64,000 nt of DNA from Blautia argi (GTDB taxonomy: Bacteria > Bacillota > Clostridia > Lachnospirales > Lachnospiraceae): assembly GCF_003287895.1 (NCBI RefSeq), contig NZ_CP030280.1, positions 1,681,501 through 1,745,500 of the forward strand, in the 5' to 3' direction. A model generated the notes under the pieces. It was not told the DNA's origin. It saw only the letters and a program-made list of their open reading frames with translations, and searched no databases. The stretch's first letter is position 1; each line of letters begins with the position of its first letter. Shown here piece by piece: positions 47,418 to 57,237 of this stretch. The translations under genes were made by a program, and so were the position numbers.

Positions 47418-48631
47418 ATGCTTACATTAGGAAAATTTGAAGAAGCATCGGAAATTGTCAAAAAGGTTACGCAGGAAACAAAACTGGTATACAGCGAATA
47501 TTTCAGTAGCCGCACAGGAAATAAGGTATATTTAAAGCCGGAAAACATGCAGGTGACAGGCGCTTATAAAATTCGAGGCGCTTATTATAAAATCAGCACT
47601 CTGACACAGGAGGAGCGGGAAAAAGGTCTGATTACCGCCTCTGCGGGAAATCATGCTCAGGGTGTGGCCTATGCAGCAAAAGCTTTTGGGGTAAAAGCAG
47701 TGATTGTCATGCCTACTACTACCCCTTTGATTAAAGTGGAAAGAACCAAAAGCTATGGCGCACAGGTAATTCTTCACGGCGATGTATATGATGAGGCCTG
47801 CGCCCATGCCTACAAGCTGGCAGAGGAGTATGGGTATACCTTTATTCACCCCTTTGATGATCCGGCAGTTGCCACCGGACAGGGAACCATTGCCATGGAG
47901 ATTTTAAAAGAACTGCCGCTGGTAGACTATATTCTGGTACCCATTGGCGGCGGCGGACTGGCAACTGGGGTTTCCACTTTAGTGAAGCTGTTAAATCCCA
48001 ATATCAAAGTCATTGGTGTGGAGCCTGCGGGAGCCAACTGTATGCAGGCCTCCCTTTTAAATGGAGAGGTTATGACGCTTCCCTATGTCAATACCATTGC
48101 AGACGGTACGGCAGTGAAACGCCCTGGAGATCATATTTTCTCTTACATTCAGAAAAATGTAGATGAAATCATTACCGTGGAGGACGATGAGCTGGTAGTG
48201 GCATTCCTGGATATGGTAGAAAATCACAAAATGATTGTGGAAAATTCAGGGCTATTAACCGTTGCAGCCTTAAAGCATCTGAAATTCCGGAATAAAAAGG
48301 TGGTTTCGATTCTAAGCGGCGGAAATATGGACGTAATTACCATGGCTTCTGTGTGGTACAGCACGGACTGATTGCCAGAGATCGTATTTTTACAGTATCC
48401 GTACTTCTTCCGGATAAGCCGGGAGAACTGGTGCGTGTAGCAAGTGTGATTGCCAGGGAGCAGGGAAATGTTATTAAGCTGGATCACAACCAGTTTGTAA
48501 GTACAAACCGTACAGCAGCCGTGGAATTAAAGATTACACTGGAGGCTTTTGGCACAGAGCATAAACAGCAGATTATGGAAGCATTGAAAAAAGAAGGCTA
48601 CCAGCCAAAACTAGAGGTGGCAAATTTATAA
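47418..48631 (+). CDS. ilvA: Threonine ammonia-lyase with ACT domain, read through a frameshift
   Basis: PLP-dependent deamination of threonine to 2-oxobutanoate. The first frame has the PLP-lysine region TGAYKIRGAYYKI, SAGNHAQGVA and GGGGLATG, and runs to a premature stop at 48371. The second frame continues VVQHGLIARDRIFTVSVLLPDKPGEL, the ACT domain, to 48631. A two-base slip in GTGTGG near 48351-48356 restores one protein of about 404 residues. The ACT region may sense isoleucine or valine, as in biosynthetic enzymes; a catabolic tdcB role is also possible. Sequence error is the likely cause. Confidence 0.85.
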
Positions 48632-48641
48632 GAAAATTCAT

Positions 48642-48698
48642 AAAAACCGTGAAGGACTGAGGCTGTTTCATGAAGCAGCCCCATCCTCCACGGTTTTT
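48642..48698. terminator. Terminator between ilvA and the convergent DUF362 gene
   Basis: AAAAACCGTG (48642-48651) pairs with CACGGTTTTT (48689-48698), with inner pairing around GGCTG/CAGCC. Confidence 0.8.
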
Positions 48699-48721
48699 GT
48701 GGGTTATACAAAAAAGAAGGT

Positions 48722-49846
48722 TTATTTTACAGTAACCAGTTCATATTCCCTGTTTCCAATCCCGATTTTTACTGCATGTTCAATAGCAGACTCCCAGTTG
48801 GTATCCGGGAAAATGCTGTGGAAGTGGTCATGGCAGTGTTTTTCCTGGTCTTTTTCCAGAGCCTCGCTTAACTGGCTGTTGGAAAGTACAGGTTGGGCAT
48901 TTACTGCGTCTGCACAAGCAACGTCTAATGCTACCGGGTCAAAGGAAGCAAACATTCCTACGTTTGGTACAATGGCAGCATCATTTTCACCATGGCAGTC
49001 GCAGTAAGGAGATACGTCAATGACCAGGCTGATGTGGAAGTTCGGACGACCTTCAATGACTGCTTTGGTGTATTCTGCCATTTTACAGTTTAAGATATCA
49101 TTGGATTCGTCAGAGGCAGCAGCAACGGCATCTCTTGGACAGACACCGATACATCTGCCGCAGCCCACACATTTGTCATGGTCAATATAGGCTTTTTTGT
49201 CCTTGAACTGAGGAGCATCGTGGGCACAGATTTTCTCACACATATGACAGCCAATGCAAAGGTCTGTCAGTACATGGGGCTTTCCGGCAGAATGCATTTC
49301 CATTTTTCCTGCGCGGGAACCGCAGCCCATACCAATGTTTTTAATAGCGCCTCCAAAGCCAGCTGCTTCGTGTCCTTTAAAATGGGAAAGAGAAATAAAA
49401 ACATCTGCGTCCATAACAGCCTGTCCGATTTTCGCTTCCTTGACATAAGTACCGCCCTCTACCGGAACCAGAGCCTCATCAGTACCCTTTAATCCATCGG
49501 CAATGAGAATCTGACAGCCCGTTGTCATGGGGTTAAAACCATTTAAATTCGCACTGTCCAGATGATCCAGTGCATTTTTTCTGCCTCCTACATAAAGAGT
49601 ATTGCAGTCTGTCAGAAATGGTTTTCCGCCCAGTTCCTTTACTACATCTGCTACGGCTTTGGCATAATTCGGTCTTAAAAATGCCAGGTTTCCCGGCTCT
49701 CCGAAATGCATTTTAATGGCAACGTATTTATCCTGAAGATCAATTGTTCCGATGCCTGCTGTCTTTATCAGACGCTGGAGTTTACTCAGCAGATTGTCGC
49801 CGTTTTTGGCTCTCATATCTGTAAAATATACTTTTGATGCACTCAT
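48722..49846 (-). CDS. DUF362 protein with 2[4Fe-4S] ferredoxin insert
   Basis: 374 residues. A DUF362 core (KMHFGEPGNLAFLRP at the start, SLSHFKGHEAAGFGGAIKN) carries a bacterial ferredoxin insert: CIGCHMCEKICAHDAP and CVGCGRCIGVCP. Probably an electron-transfer or cluster-handling protein of the cytoplasm; no defined reaction. The start is ATG 49846 after AGGAGG; the longer frame from 49906 has no support. It faces larC, 96 bases apart across a divergent intergenic region. Confidence 0.8.
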   Translation of the reverse strand: MSASKVYFTDMRAKNGDNLLSKLQRLIKTAGIGTIDLQDKYVAIKMHFGEPGNLAFLRPNYAKAVADVVKELGGKPFLTDCNTLYVGGRKNALDHLDSANLNGFNPMTTGCQILIADGLKGTDEALVPVEGGTYVKEAKIGQAVMDADVFISLSHFKGHEAAGFGGAIKNIGMGCGSRAGKMEMHSAGKPHVLTDLCIGCHMCEKICAHDAPQFKDKKAYIDHDKCVGCGRCIGVCPRDAVAAASDESNDILNCKMAEYTKAVIEGRPNFHISLVIDVSPYCDCHGENDAAIVPNVGMFASFDPVALDVACADAVNAQPVLSNSQLSEALEKDQEKHCHDHFHSIFPDTNWESAIEHAVKIGIGNREYELVTVK

Positions 49847-49942
49847 TTTTTTATCCTCCTGTGTTTCATATTTACTTTCAATCGTATTCATGCTATATTT
49901 TATCATTGAGAGAAAGAAGAAACAAGAGGCAATCGAACAGGT

Positions 49943-51109
49943 ATGGAAAGAGAACTTTATTTACAATGTTATACAGGAGCAGACTGCCAGAAGCTTTTAG
50001 GTGCAATGCTGGCGCTGGGAACAGACAGAGAGGGTCTGGAGAAACGTTTATCTGCTCTGGTGCAGTGTCCGGTTCAGATTCTGGCACAAAAGGAGGAAAA
50101 TCGGATACCGGAGGTACTTGTGCAGACAGTAAGGGCAGAGAATCCTGTTTTTGAGCAGGCAGAAATCTGGAAGCATATTACTCAGAGTACAGCCACAGAA
50201 AAAACAAAGACCAGACTTTTTGAACTCTTTTCATACAGCAGAAGAGTTCTGAAAAAAGAGGCAGAATTTATAAAAGGTGCAGCTGTTTTGCTGGCGCTGG
50301 AAGAGCTGGGATTTGAGAATTTTATTGTGTCCTCAGTGACGGAAACAGTGGGAAGCAGTGAGAAAGGCCCCCTGCCAGGCAGCTATTTGCTGGAACTTAT
50401 AGAAAACTATCAGATTCCCATGCACTTTGTTTCCGGAAAAGCGGAAAAAAGCAGCCCCCTTGGCATGCTTGTACTTGCGCTCTGCAAAAAGGAAGGAGAT
50501 TTTCCGCCATCTGCCTGTATAGAAAAAGCAGGAGTCGGAAGCACATTGGGAAAAACTGCTGCTGCCGAAAAGGAAGGGCTTCGGGCAATGATTCTTCACA
50601 GTCCAGGCGGAAAAAAAGAACTTTTGAAACCAGAAAGCACCTTAAACCCCGGAGAAAGGCAGGATACAGTAAGCGTACTGGAAACCAATGTAGATGACTG
50701 CAGTGGCGAACAACTGGGATATGCCATAGAATGTCTGATGCGGGCAGGCGCTTTAGATGCCTCGTGTTTTCCGATTTCTATGAAAAAACACCGTCCTGCT
50801 TATATGCTGCAGGTTATCTGCAAAGAAGACAGGCAAGAAACTCTGGAGGATATTATCTTTCGGGAAACCACCAGCATCGGGCTTCGCAGATATAAAGAAA
50901 ACAGAAGAATTCTTCCCAGAACCATTGAAGAGGTTGCCTTAAAAGACGGTCATAAGGTGCGGATTAAGGTCTGTCTGCACCATGGGCAGAGATTTTGTTA
51001 CCCGGAATACGAAACAGTAAGACAGATATGTGAAGAAACGGGAAGAGCCTTTCGGGATGTGTATGACGAGGCGTCTGCCGTGGCAGGAGGATATTATGAA
51101 GACATATGA
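49943..51109 (+). CDS. larC: LarC-like nickel insertion protein, divergent N-terminus
   Basis: In lactate racemase maturation, LarC inserts nickel into the pincer cofactor made by LarB and LarE. The C-terminal half is canonical (ETNVDDCSGEQLGYAIE, SMKKHRPAYMLQVIC, RETTSIGLRRY). The N-terminal half is degenerate: the usual GAxGDM acidic site reads TGADCQKLLGAML, and the usual PAPATLELL and TPTGAA segments read LPGSYLLELI and SSPLGMLVLA. A single frame covers 388 residues, unlike lactobacilli, where larC is split by a frameshift. Whether it still binds nickel is open. It overlaps larE by 14 bases. Confidence 0.75.
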   Translation: MERELYLQCYTGADCQKLLGAMLALGTDREGLEKRLSALVQCPVQILAQKEENRIPEVLVQTVRAENPVFEQAEIWKHITQSTATEKTKTRLFELFSYSRRVLKKEAEFIKGAAVLLALEELGFENFIVSSVTETVGSSEKGPLPGSYLLELIENYQIPMHFVSGKAEKSSPLGMLVLALCKKEGDFPPSACIEKAGVGSTLGKTAAAEKEGLRAMILHSPGGKKELLKPESTLNPGERQDTVSVLETNVDDCSGEQLGYAIECLMRAGALDASCFPISMKKHRPAYMLQVICKEDRQETLEDIIFRETTSIGLRRYKENRRILPRTIEEVALKDGHKVRIKVCLHHGQRFCYPEYETVRQICEETGRAFRDVYDEASAVAGGYYEDI

Positions 51110-51912
51110 GGAAAAAAAGAAGGCACTTTCTGAACTTATGGACAGCTATACAAAACAGGATCTCTGCATTGCCTTTTCCGGTGGTGTGGACAGCAGTGTT
51201 TTACTGCAGCTTGCAAGAACTTGTGTCAGAGAAAGCAACCGAAACTCCAGGATTCATGCCGTAACCTTCCATACCATTTTACACCCGTCCTGTGATCTGG
51301 AGATTGCGAAGCAGGTGGCAGAGGAAGCAGAAGCAATCCATAAAGTGCTTTTTGTCAATGAACTGGAGCAGGAAGAGATACGGTTCAATCCCAAAAACAG
51401 ATGTTATCTCTGCAAAAAGGCGCTTTTCAGAAAGTTGAAAGACTATGCCCAGGAGCATGGGATAACCTGTATTCTGGAAGGAACCAATGACGATGACTTG
51501 CACGTCTACCGTCCGGGACTGCAGGCAGTTAAGGAAATGGGAGTATTCAGTCCCCTTGCCACAGCCGGTCTGACAAAGGGAGAGGTACGTCGTCTGGCAG
51601 AGGAACTGGGGGTATCTGTGGCAAAAAGGCCCTCTACGCCCTGTTTGGCTACCAGACTTCCCTATGGAGCGGAAATCCGTTCTGAAATTCTGGAAAAAAT
51701 CGCCAGGGGCGAAGAATATTTAAAACAGCAGGATTTTTCCTGTGGTTCGTCTACGGCTTCATGGAGAAATCGTCAGAATTGAAATTCCGGTAGAAGACTT
51801 TGAAAAGTTCTTAAACAGAAAAACAGATGTGACAGCCTATCTTAAGGCTTTGGGGTTTCGCTATATTACGCTGGATATGGAAGGCTTTCGCAGCGGAAGT
51901 ATGGACGAATAG
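51096..51912 (+). CDS. larE: ATP-dependent sacrificial sulfur transferase LarE, read through a frameshift
   Basis: Activates the cofactor precursor with ATP and donates sulfur. The N-terminal frame has the PP-loop SGGVDSSVLLQLA (about 23-35), RCYLCKKALF and GTNDDDLHVYRPG, then runs out near 51740. The other frame continues VRLRLHGEIVRIEIPVEDF and ends with FRSGSMDE at 51912. One extra base near 51741-51746 accounts for it; total about 272 residues. ATG 51096 is preceded by GGCAGGAGG. Neither larB nor larA is in the window. Confidence 0.8.
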
Positions 51913-52004
51913 AATAGGAGCATGGGAATATTGCCGAAAAAGCATCAAGATACCGTCACCCGTCTGTGCTATTGTACTAATTTTGTAAATTTTTCAAAAA
52001 ATAG

Positions 52005-52032
52005 TTGCAAAACAAAAAATTTGTGGTATGAT
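52005..52032 (+). promoter_or_regulatory. Promoter of tRNA-Leu
   Basis: TTGCAA (52005-52010), 16-base spacer, TATGAT (52027-52032), 34 bases before the tRNA. Confidence 0.55.
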
Positions 52033-52065
52033 AATAAAGTAATCAGTTGCGAGGCAGCCGGTTAA

Positions 52066-52149
52066 GCGGGAGTGCTGGAATTGGCAGACAGGCAAGACTA
52101 AGGATCTTGTGGGTGTATGCTCGTGTGGGTTCAAGTCCCATCTCCCGCA
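52066..52149 (+). tRNA. tRNA-Leu, anticodon AAG
   Basis: 84-nt class II tRNA. Acceptor arm GCGGGAG (52066-52072) pairs with CTCCCGC (52142-52148), discriminator A 52149, no encoded CCA. The anticodon stem CAAGA/TCTTG (52093-52097 and 52105-52109) encloses the loop CTAAGGA, so the anticodon is AAG at 52100-52102. The variable arm is long, as in leucine tRNAs; GGTTCAAGTCC is the T-loop. A34 is probably modified to inosine; it reads CUU and perhaps CUC. Confidence 0.95.
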
Positions 52150-52172
52150 GTTTTTTGGAAAGTATGTAAAGG

Positions 52173-52218
52173 AAAGGTTGAAAATCCTGATTAAGAAAGG
52201 GTTTCAGCCTTTTTTTCT
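52173..52218 (+). terminator. Terminator after tRNA-Leu
   Basis: AAAGGTTGAAA (52173-52183) pairs with TTTCAGCCTTT (52202-52212), with one G-U pair, then Ts. Confidence 0.75.
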
Positions 52219-52280
52219 GCTTTCTGCCAAACGGGAATTTTATATTCCCCATATCAGGAAAACACAAAAGGAGGAAAACT

Positions 52281-53117
52281 ATGCTGACCATAGGCTGTCA
52301 TTTATCATCATCAAAGGGGTACGCTGCCATGGCAAAAGAAGCAGAGAAAATCAATGCCAATACCTTTCAGTTCTTTACCAGAAATCCCAGAGGAGCGAAG
52401 GCAAAGGAAATCAATCCAGAAGATGTACAGGCATTTCATGAAAAAGCAAAGGAGATTTGTATCCAAAGGATTCTGGCACATGCACCTTATACCCTAAATG
52501 CCTGTTCTGCAGATGAGAGAGTCCGGGAATTTGCCGTAAATACCATGAGGGACGATTTAAAACGTATGGAATACACTCCGGGAAACTGCTATAATTTCCA
52601 CCCGGGAAGCCATGTAAAACAGGGGGCAGAAGTAGGAATCTCCTATATTGCCCAGATGTTAAATCAGTTGCTTACAAAAGAGCAGACCACCACTGTGCTT
52701 CTGGAAACCATGGCGGGAAAAGGCAGTGAAGTGGGACGAAACTTTGAAGAATTGCGGGAAATTTTAGACAGGGTAGAACTTCAGGAAAAAATGGGCGTGT
52801 GTCTGGATTCTTGTCATGTATATGATGCTGGCTATGACATAGTAAAAGATTTGGACGGTGTTCTTAATGCATTTGACCGCATCATTGGGCTACATCGTTT
52901 AAAGGCTGTTCATTTAAATGACAGCATGTTTGGGCTGAATAGTCACAAGGATCGCCATGCCAGAATCGGAGAAGGGAAAATCGGACTGGAGGCCATTATC
53001 CGACTCATCAATCACCCGGCGCTTCGGCATCTGCCTTTTTATCTGGAAACTCCCAATGATTTGGAAGGATATTCCAGAGAAATTGCACTTTTAAGAGAGG
53101 CTTATAAAGAATCCTAG
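52281..53117 (+). CDS. nfo: Endonuclease IV (AP endonuclease)
   Basis: Cuts abasic sites in base excision repair with a tri-zinc centre. The 278-residue protein has [10 protein letters not shown], the [10 protein letters not shown] start, [57 protein letters not shown], all zinc-ligand segments. AGGAGG precedes the ATG. Complete. Confidence 0.97.
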   Translation: MLTIGCHLSSSKGYAAMAKEAEKINANTFQFFTRNPRGAKAKEINPEDVQAFHEKAKEICIQRILAHAPYTLNACSADERVREFAVNTMRDDLKRMEYTPGNCYNFHPGSHVKQGAEVGISYIAQMLNQLLTKEQTTTVLLETMAGKGSEVGRNFEELREILDRVELQEKMGVCLDSCHVYDAGYDIVKDLDGVLNAFDRIIGLHRLKAVHLNDSMFGLNSHKDRHARIGEGKIGLEAIIRLINHPALRHLPFYLETPNDLEGYSREIALLREAYKES

Positions 53118-53206
53118 GATTTTTTGAAAAGAAAAGAAGGAAACAGAGGATTTATCGGAAATAATATATATGAAAGATTCTTTTGAAGAAAGACAGGTGA
53201 CTGCCT

Positions 53207-54226
53207 ATGAATATCCGTGAACAAATGGAACAAAGAGAATTGCAGCTGTTAAATCCTCATGCGTCCTTCAGTGTTCGCTCCAAAGGAAGGGAACAAGAGG
53301 AAGCAGAGTGCGATATCCGAACTGTGTACCAGAGAGATCGGGATCGGATTGTTCACTGCAAATCCTTTCGCAGGTTAAAAGATAAGACCCAGGTATTTTT
53401 ATCCCCTCAAGGTGATCATTACCGGAATCGTCTGACTCATACTCTGGAAGTTTCTCAAACTGCCAGAACTGTTGCAAAGGCTTTGCTTCTAAATGAAGAT
53501 TTAGTAGAAGCCATTGCCCTTGGTCATGATTTGGGTCATACGCCTTTTGGCCATGCAGGGGAACGGGCATTAAACCGCGTGTGTCCTCTGGGATTTGCTC
53601 ATTACAGGCAGAGCGTTCGGGTTGTGGAACGGTTGGAAAAGGACGGAAGAGGACTGAATCTTACCTGGGAAGTCCGCGACGGCATGCTGAACCACAGAAC
53701 CAGTGGTTCGCCCCATACTCTGGAGGGACAGGTGGTTCGCTACTGTGATAAGATTTCTTACATCCATCACGATATGGATGATGCCCAGCGAGCCGGGATT
53801 ATTACAGAGGACGACATTCCTATTACCCTCAGAATGCTTCTTGGGGCGACTACCAGGGAGAGGCTAAATACATTTGTCCATGACCTTGTGAAAAACAGCC
53901 GTGGAAGGGACAGGATATCCATGTCCCCTGAAATTGAGGAAGGTCTTCGGGATCTCCGGGCTTTGATGTTTCAGGACGTTTATCTGAATCCTGCTGCAAA
54001 AGGAGAGGAAGAAAAGGCAGAACATGTAGTAGAAGAATTGTATCTGTATTACAGCAAATATCCGGACAAAATGTCGACGGAATATCAGAGGCTTCTCAGA
54101 GAAGGAGAGCCAAAGGAGCGTGTAGTATGTGATTATATATCAGGAATGACAGACCAGTATTCACTGGAAAAATTTCGGGATATTTTTATCCCAAAGGGCT
54201 GGAGTGTTCCTGGAAAAGGGCAGTAG
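53207..54226 (+). CDS. dgt: HD-domain deoxyguanosinetriphosphate triphosphohydrolase-like protein
   Basis: Hydrolyses dNTPs or similar nucleotides. The 339-residue protein carries the metal-binding HD motif: RLTHTLEVSQTAR, then LGHDLGHTPFGHAGE, and a late Asp in ISYIHHDMDD. RSKGREQEEAECDIRTVYQRDRDRIVHCKSFRRL is the usual family lead. Located 15 bases before dnaG, the standard dgt-dnaG-rpoD order of Clostridia. Confidence 0.9.
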   Translation: MNIREQMEQRELQLLNPHASFSVRSKGREQEEAECDIRTVYQRDRDRIVHCKSFRRLKDKTQVFLSPQGDHYRNRLTHTLEVSQTARTVAKALLLNEDLVEAIALGHDLGHTPFGHAGERALNRVCPLGFAHYRQSVRVVERLEKDGRGLNLTWEVRDGMLNHRTSGSPHTLEGQVVRYCDKISYIHHDMDDAQRAGIITEDDIPITLRMLLGATTRERLNTFVHDLVKNSRGRDRISMSPEIEEGLRDLRALMFQDVYLNPAAKGEEEKAEHVVEELYLYYSKYPDKMSTEYQRLLREGEPKERVVCDYISGMTDQYSLEKFRDIFIPKGWSVPGKGQ

Positions 54227-54241
54227 AAATGAGGGAAAACC

Positions 54242-56029
54242 ATGTATTATTCCGATGAAATTATAGAGGAAGTCCGTATAAAAAACGATATTGTGGATGT
54301 GATTTCCGATTATGTGAAGCTACAGAAAAAAGGCAGCTCCTATTTTGGATTGTGCCCCTTCCACAACGAAAAATCTCCCTCCTTTTCCGTCAGCCCGGAC
54401 AAGCAGATGTATTATTGCTTTGGCTGTGGGGCAGGAGGAAATGTTTTCACCTTTATTATGGAATATGAAAACTATAATTTTGTAGAGGCATTAAAATATC
54501 TGGCACAAAGAGCCGGAATTTCCCTTCCGGAGGGGGAAGCTTCTAAAGAGGCAAGAGCTTTTGCTGATTTTAAATCCCACCTATTAGAAGTACAGAAAAG
54601 GGCAGCCTCTTTTTACTATTATCAGCTTTGGCAGGATGACGGAAAGCAGGGCCTTTCCTATTTGCGGAACCGTAAGCTTTCCGATGAAACTATTAAAAAA
54701 TTCGGACTGGGTTATTCTCCAAAGTATTCCGGAAATCTTTATAAATTTTTAAAGAGCAAAGGGTATTCGGACGAGATTTTAAAGGAATCCGGGCTGTTTC
54801 ATGTTGATGAGCGAAGAGGCATGCAGGATAAATTCTGGAACCGTGTAATGTTTCCCATTATGGACGTAAACAACCGGGTTATCGGGTTTGGCGGACGTGT
54901 TATGGGAGATGCAAAACCAAAATATTTGAATTCTCCAGAAACGAAGATTTTTGACAAAAGCCGGAACCTGTATGGGTTGAATCTTGCCAGAACAGCCAGA
55001 AAACCGTATCTTATTGTGTGCGAGGGCTATATGGACGTAATCGCCATGCATCAGGCAGGCTTTCAAAATGCCGTAGCGTCCCTTGGAACAGCACTGACCT
55101 CCGGACATGCCAGCCTAATGAGCCGATATGCAAAGGAGGCGCTGCTGACCTATGACAGTGACGAAGCGGGACAAAAGGCGGCGCTTCGCGGAATCCCGAT
55201 TTTAAAGGCAGCGGGAATCCGCCCCAGGGTGGTGAATCTGGCACCTTATAAGGATCCGGACGAATTCATTAAGGCAGAAGGAAAAGAGGCATTTGAAAAG
55301 CGTCTTATGGAGGCGGAAAATGCTTTTCTGTTTGAAGTACGGATTCTGGGAAAAGAGTATGACTTATCTGACCCGGAAGGCAAAACCGCTTTTTTCAGAG
55401 AGGTTTCCAGAAAGCTTCTGGAATTTCCGGAAGAGCTGGAACGAAATAACTATATGGAAAGCCTTTGTGAAATTTACCGGATAAAATTTGAAGATTTAAG
55501 AAAAATGGTAAATCATATGGCTCTTTCCGGTGTTTCTCAGATATCCGCAGGTCAGAGAATCCGGGAAACAAAAGAAAAAAAGGAAAATAGGGAGAACGGA
55601 GGAAAAAAAGCCCAGAAACTTATGCTGACCTGGCTGACTTCTTATCCTTCGATGTTTGATACCATTGAGGGCTATATTACCCCTGAGGATTTTGTGACGC
55701 CTCTTTACCACAGGGCAGCAGAACTGGTTTTTGAACAGCATCAGGCGGGAGAGGTAAACCCTGCCAAACTGTTAAATCAGTTCTCCGACCCAGAAGAGCA
55801 AAAGGAAGTAACGGCTCTCTTCCATGCAACACTTCATCTGGAAGGAGAAGAGGAAGCAAAAAAAGCAGTGCTGGAAACCGTGTGCCGGTTAAAAAAAGAC
55901 AGCATTGCCTGGAAAAATGAAAATCTGGCACCTACAGACCTTTTAGGTCTTCAAAATATTGTAGAAGCAAGAAAAAGGCTGGAGGATTTGGAACGGGGCA
56001 GAGTCAGTCTGCATATTTCCTTTCATTGA
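54242..56029 (+). CDS. dnaG: DNA primase
   Basis: Makes RNA primers at replication forks. The 595-residue protein shows the CHC2 zinc domain (LCPFHNEKSPSFSVSPDKQM, CFGCGAGG), a Toprim domain (VCEGYMDVIAMHQ, TYDSDEAGQKAALRG) and a C-terminal helicase-binding region. Between dgt and rpoD as usual. Confidence 0.97.
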   Translation: MYYSDEIIEEVRIKNDIVDVISDYVKLQKKGSSYFGLCPFHNEKSPSFSVSPDKQMYYCFGCGAGGNVFTFIMEYENYNFVEALKYLAQRAGISLPEGEASKEARAFADFKSHLLEVQKRAASFYYYQLWQDDGKQGLSYLRNRKLSDETIKKFGLGYSPKYSGNLYKFLKSKGYSDEILKESGLFHVDERRGMQDKFWNRVMFPIMDVNNRVIGFGGRVMGDAKPKYLNSPETKIFDKSRNLYGLNLARTARKPYLIVCEGYMDVIAMHQAGFQNAVASLGTALTSGHASLMSRYAKEALLTYDSDEAGQKAALRGIPILKAAGIRPRVVNLAPYKDPDEFIKAEGKEAFEKRLMEAENAFLFEVRILGKEYDLSDPEGKTAFFREVSRKLLEFPEELERNNYMESLCEIYRIKFEDLRKMVNHMALSGVSQISAGQRIRETKEKKENRENGGKKAQKLMLTWLTSYPSMFDTIEGYITPEDFVTPLYHRAAELVFEQHQAGEVNPAKLLNQFSDPEEQKEVTALFHATLHLEGEEEAKKAVLETVCRLKKDSIAWKNENLAPTDLLGLQNIVEARKRLEDLERGRVSLHISFH

Positions 56030-56101
56030 GGAAATCATATAGAAGATTGAAAACATGTGAAACAAACTTATACAGCGAAGAATTGAGAGGATTGGATATT
56101 T

Positions 56102-57226
56102 ATGGAAATGAACATGGCGAAATTCAGTGAGAAACTGGGAGAACTCATGGAGTTGGCGAAAAAGAAGAAAAACGTGCTGGAGTATCAGGAAATCAATGAT
56201 TTCTTCAAGGATTTTCCTCTGGACCCGGAGCATTTGGACAAGGTTTTTGATTTCCTTGAGGCAAATGGAATTGATGTACTGCGTATTCAGGACAATGATA
56301 TGGACGACCTGATTATCAGCGATGATGATGACTTAAACCTCAGTGAAGAGGACGAAGTGGATATGGAAAACATTGATCTCTCTGTTCCTGAAGGCGTCAG
56401 CATTGAAGACCCGGTGCGTATGTATTTAAAAGAAATCGGAAAGGTTCCCCTTTTAAGTGCAGAAGAAGAGATTACACTTGCAAAGAGAATGGAAAACGGA
56501 GATGAAAGTGCTAAAAAACGTCTGGCGGAAGCCAATCTGCGTCTTGTAGTCAGCATCGCAAAACGCTATGTAGGACGCGGCATGCTGTTTCTGGATCTGA
56601 TCCAGGAGGGAAATCTGGGTCTGATTAAAGCTGTAGAAAAATTTGATTATCGCAAAGGCTATAAGTTCTCCACTTATGCAACCTGGTGGATTCGTCAGGC
56701 CATTACCAGAGCCATTGCAGACCAGGCGAGAACCATTCGTATTCCGGTTCATATGGTAGAAACCATCAACAAGCTGATTCGCGTTTCCCGTCAGCTTTTA
56801 CAGGAACTCGGAAGAGAGCCTCAGCCGGAGGAAATTGCAAAAGAGATGAATATGTCTGTAGACCGCGTAAGAGAGATTCTGAAAATTTCTCAGGAGCCGG
56901 TATCTCTGGAAACACCTATCGGTGAAGAAGAAGACAGTCATCTGGGGGATTTCATCCAGGATGACAATGTGCCTGTACCGGCTGATGCAGCAGCATTTAC
57001 CCTTTTAAAGGAACAGCTTGTAGAGGTCCTGGGAACACTTACAGAAAGAGAGCAAAAGGTACTGCGTCTGCGTTTTGGCTTAGACGATGGAAGAGCCAGA
57101 ACTCTGGAGGAAGTAGGAAAAGAATTTAATGTTACCAGAGAACGTATCCGCCAGATTGAGGCAAAGGCTTTAAGAAAGCTTCGTCACCCGAGCCGCAGCC
57201 GCAAGCTGAAGGACTATCTGGATTAG
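56102..57226 (+). CDS. rpoD: Primary sigma factor RpoD (SigA)
   Basis: 374 residues. An acidic region 1.1-like start ([18 protein letters not shown]) leads to region 1.2, region 2 ([36 protein letters not shown]), region 3, and region 4 ([42 protein letters not shown]). The RNA polymerase sigma factor for the consensus -35/-10 elements seen here. 12 bases upstream of trmK. Confidence 0.98.
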   Translation: MEMNMAKFSEKLGELMELAKKKKNVLEYQEINDFFKDFPLDPEHLDKVFDFLEANGIDVLRIQDNDMDDLIISDDDDLNLSEEDEVDMENIDLSVPEGVSIEDPVRMYLKEIGKVPLLSAEEEITLAKRMENGDESAKKRLAEANLRLVVSIAKRYVGRGMLFLDLIQEGNLGLIKAVEKFDYRKGYKFSTYATWWIRQAITRAIADQARTIRIPVHMVETINKLIRVSRQLLQELGREPQPEEIAKEMNMSVDRVREILKISQEPVSLETPIGEEEDSHLGDFIQDDNVPVPADAAAFTLLKEQLVEVLGTLTEREQKVLRLRFGLDDGRARTLEEVGKEFNVTRERIRQIEAKALRKLRHPSRSRKLKDYLD

Positions 57227-57237
57227 GGATTACAGGT

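Noticed and set aside
48353..48631. Stand-alone ACT-domain protein
   Set aside because: It continues threonine ammonia-lyase (QHGLIARDRIF is the linker) after a small indel, and has no ribosome-binding site of its own.
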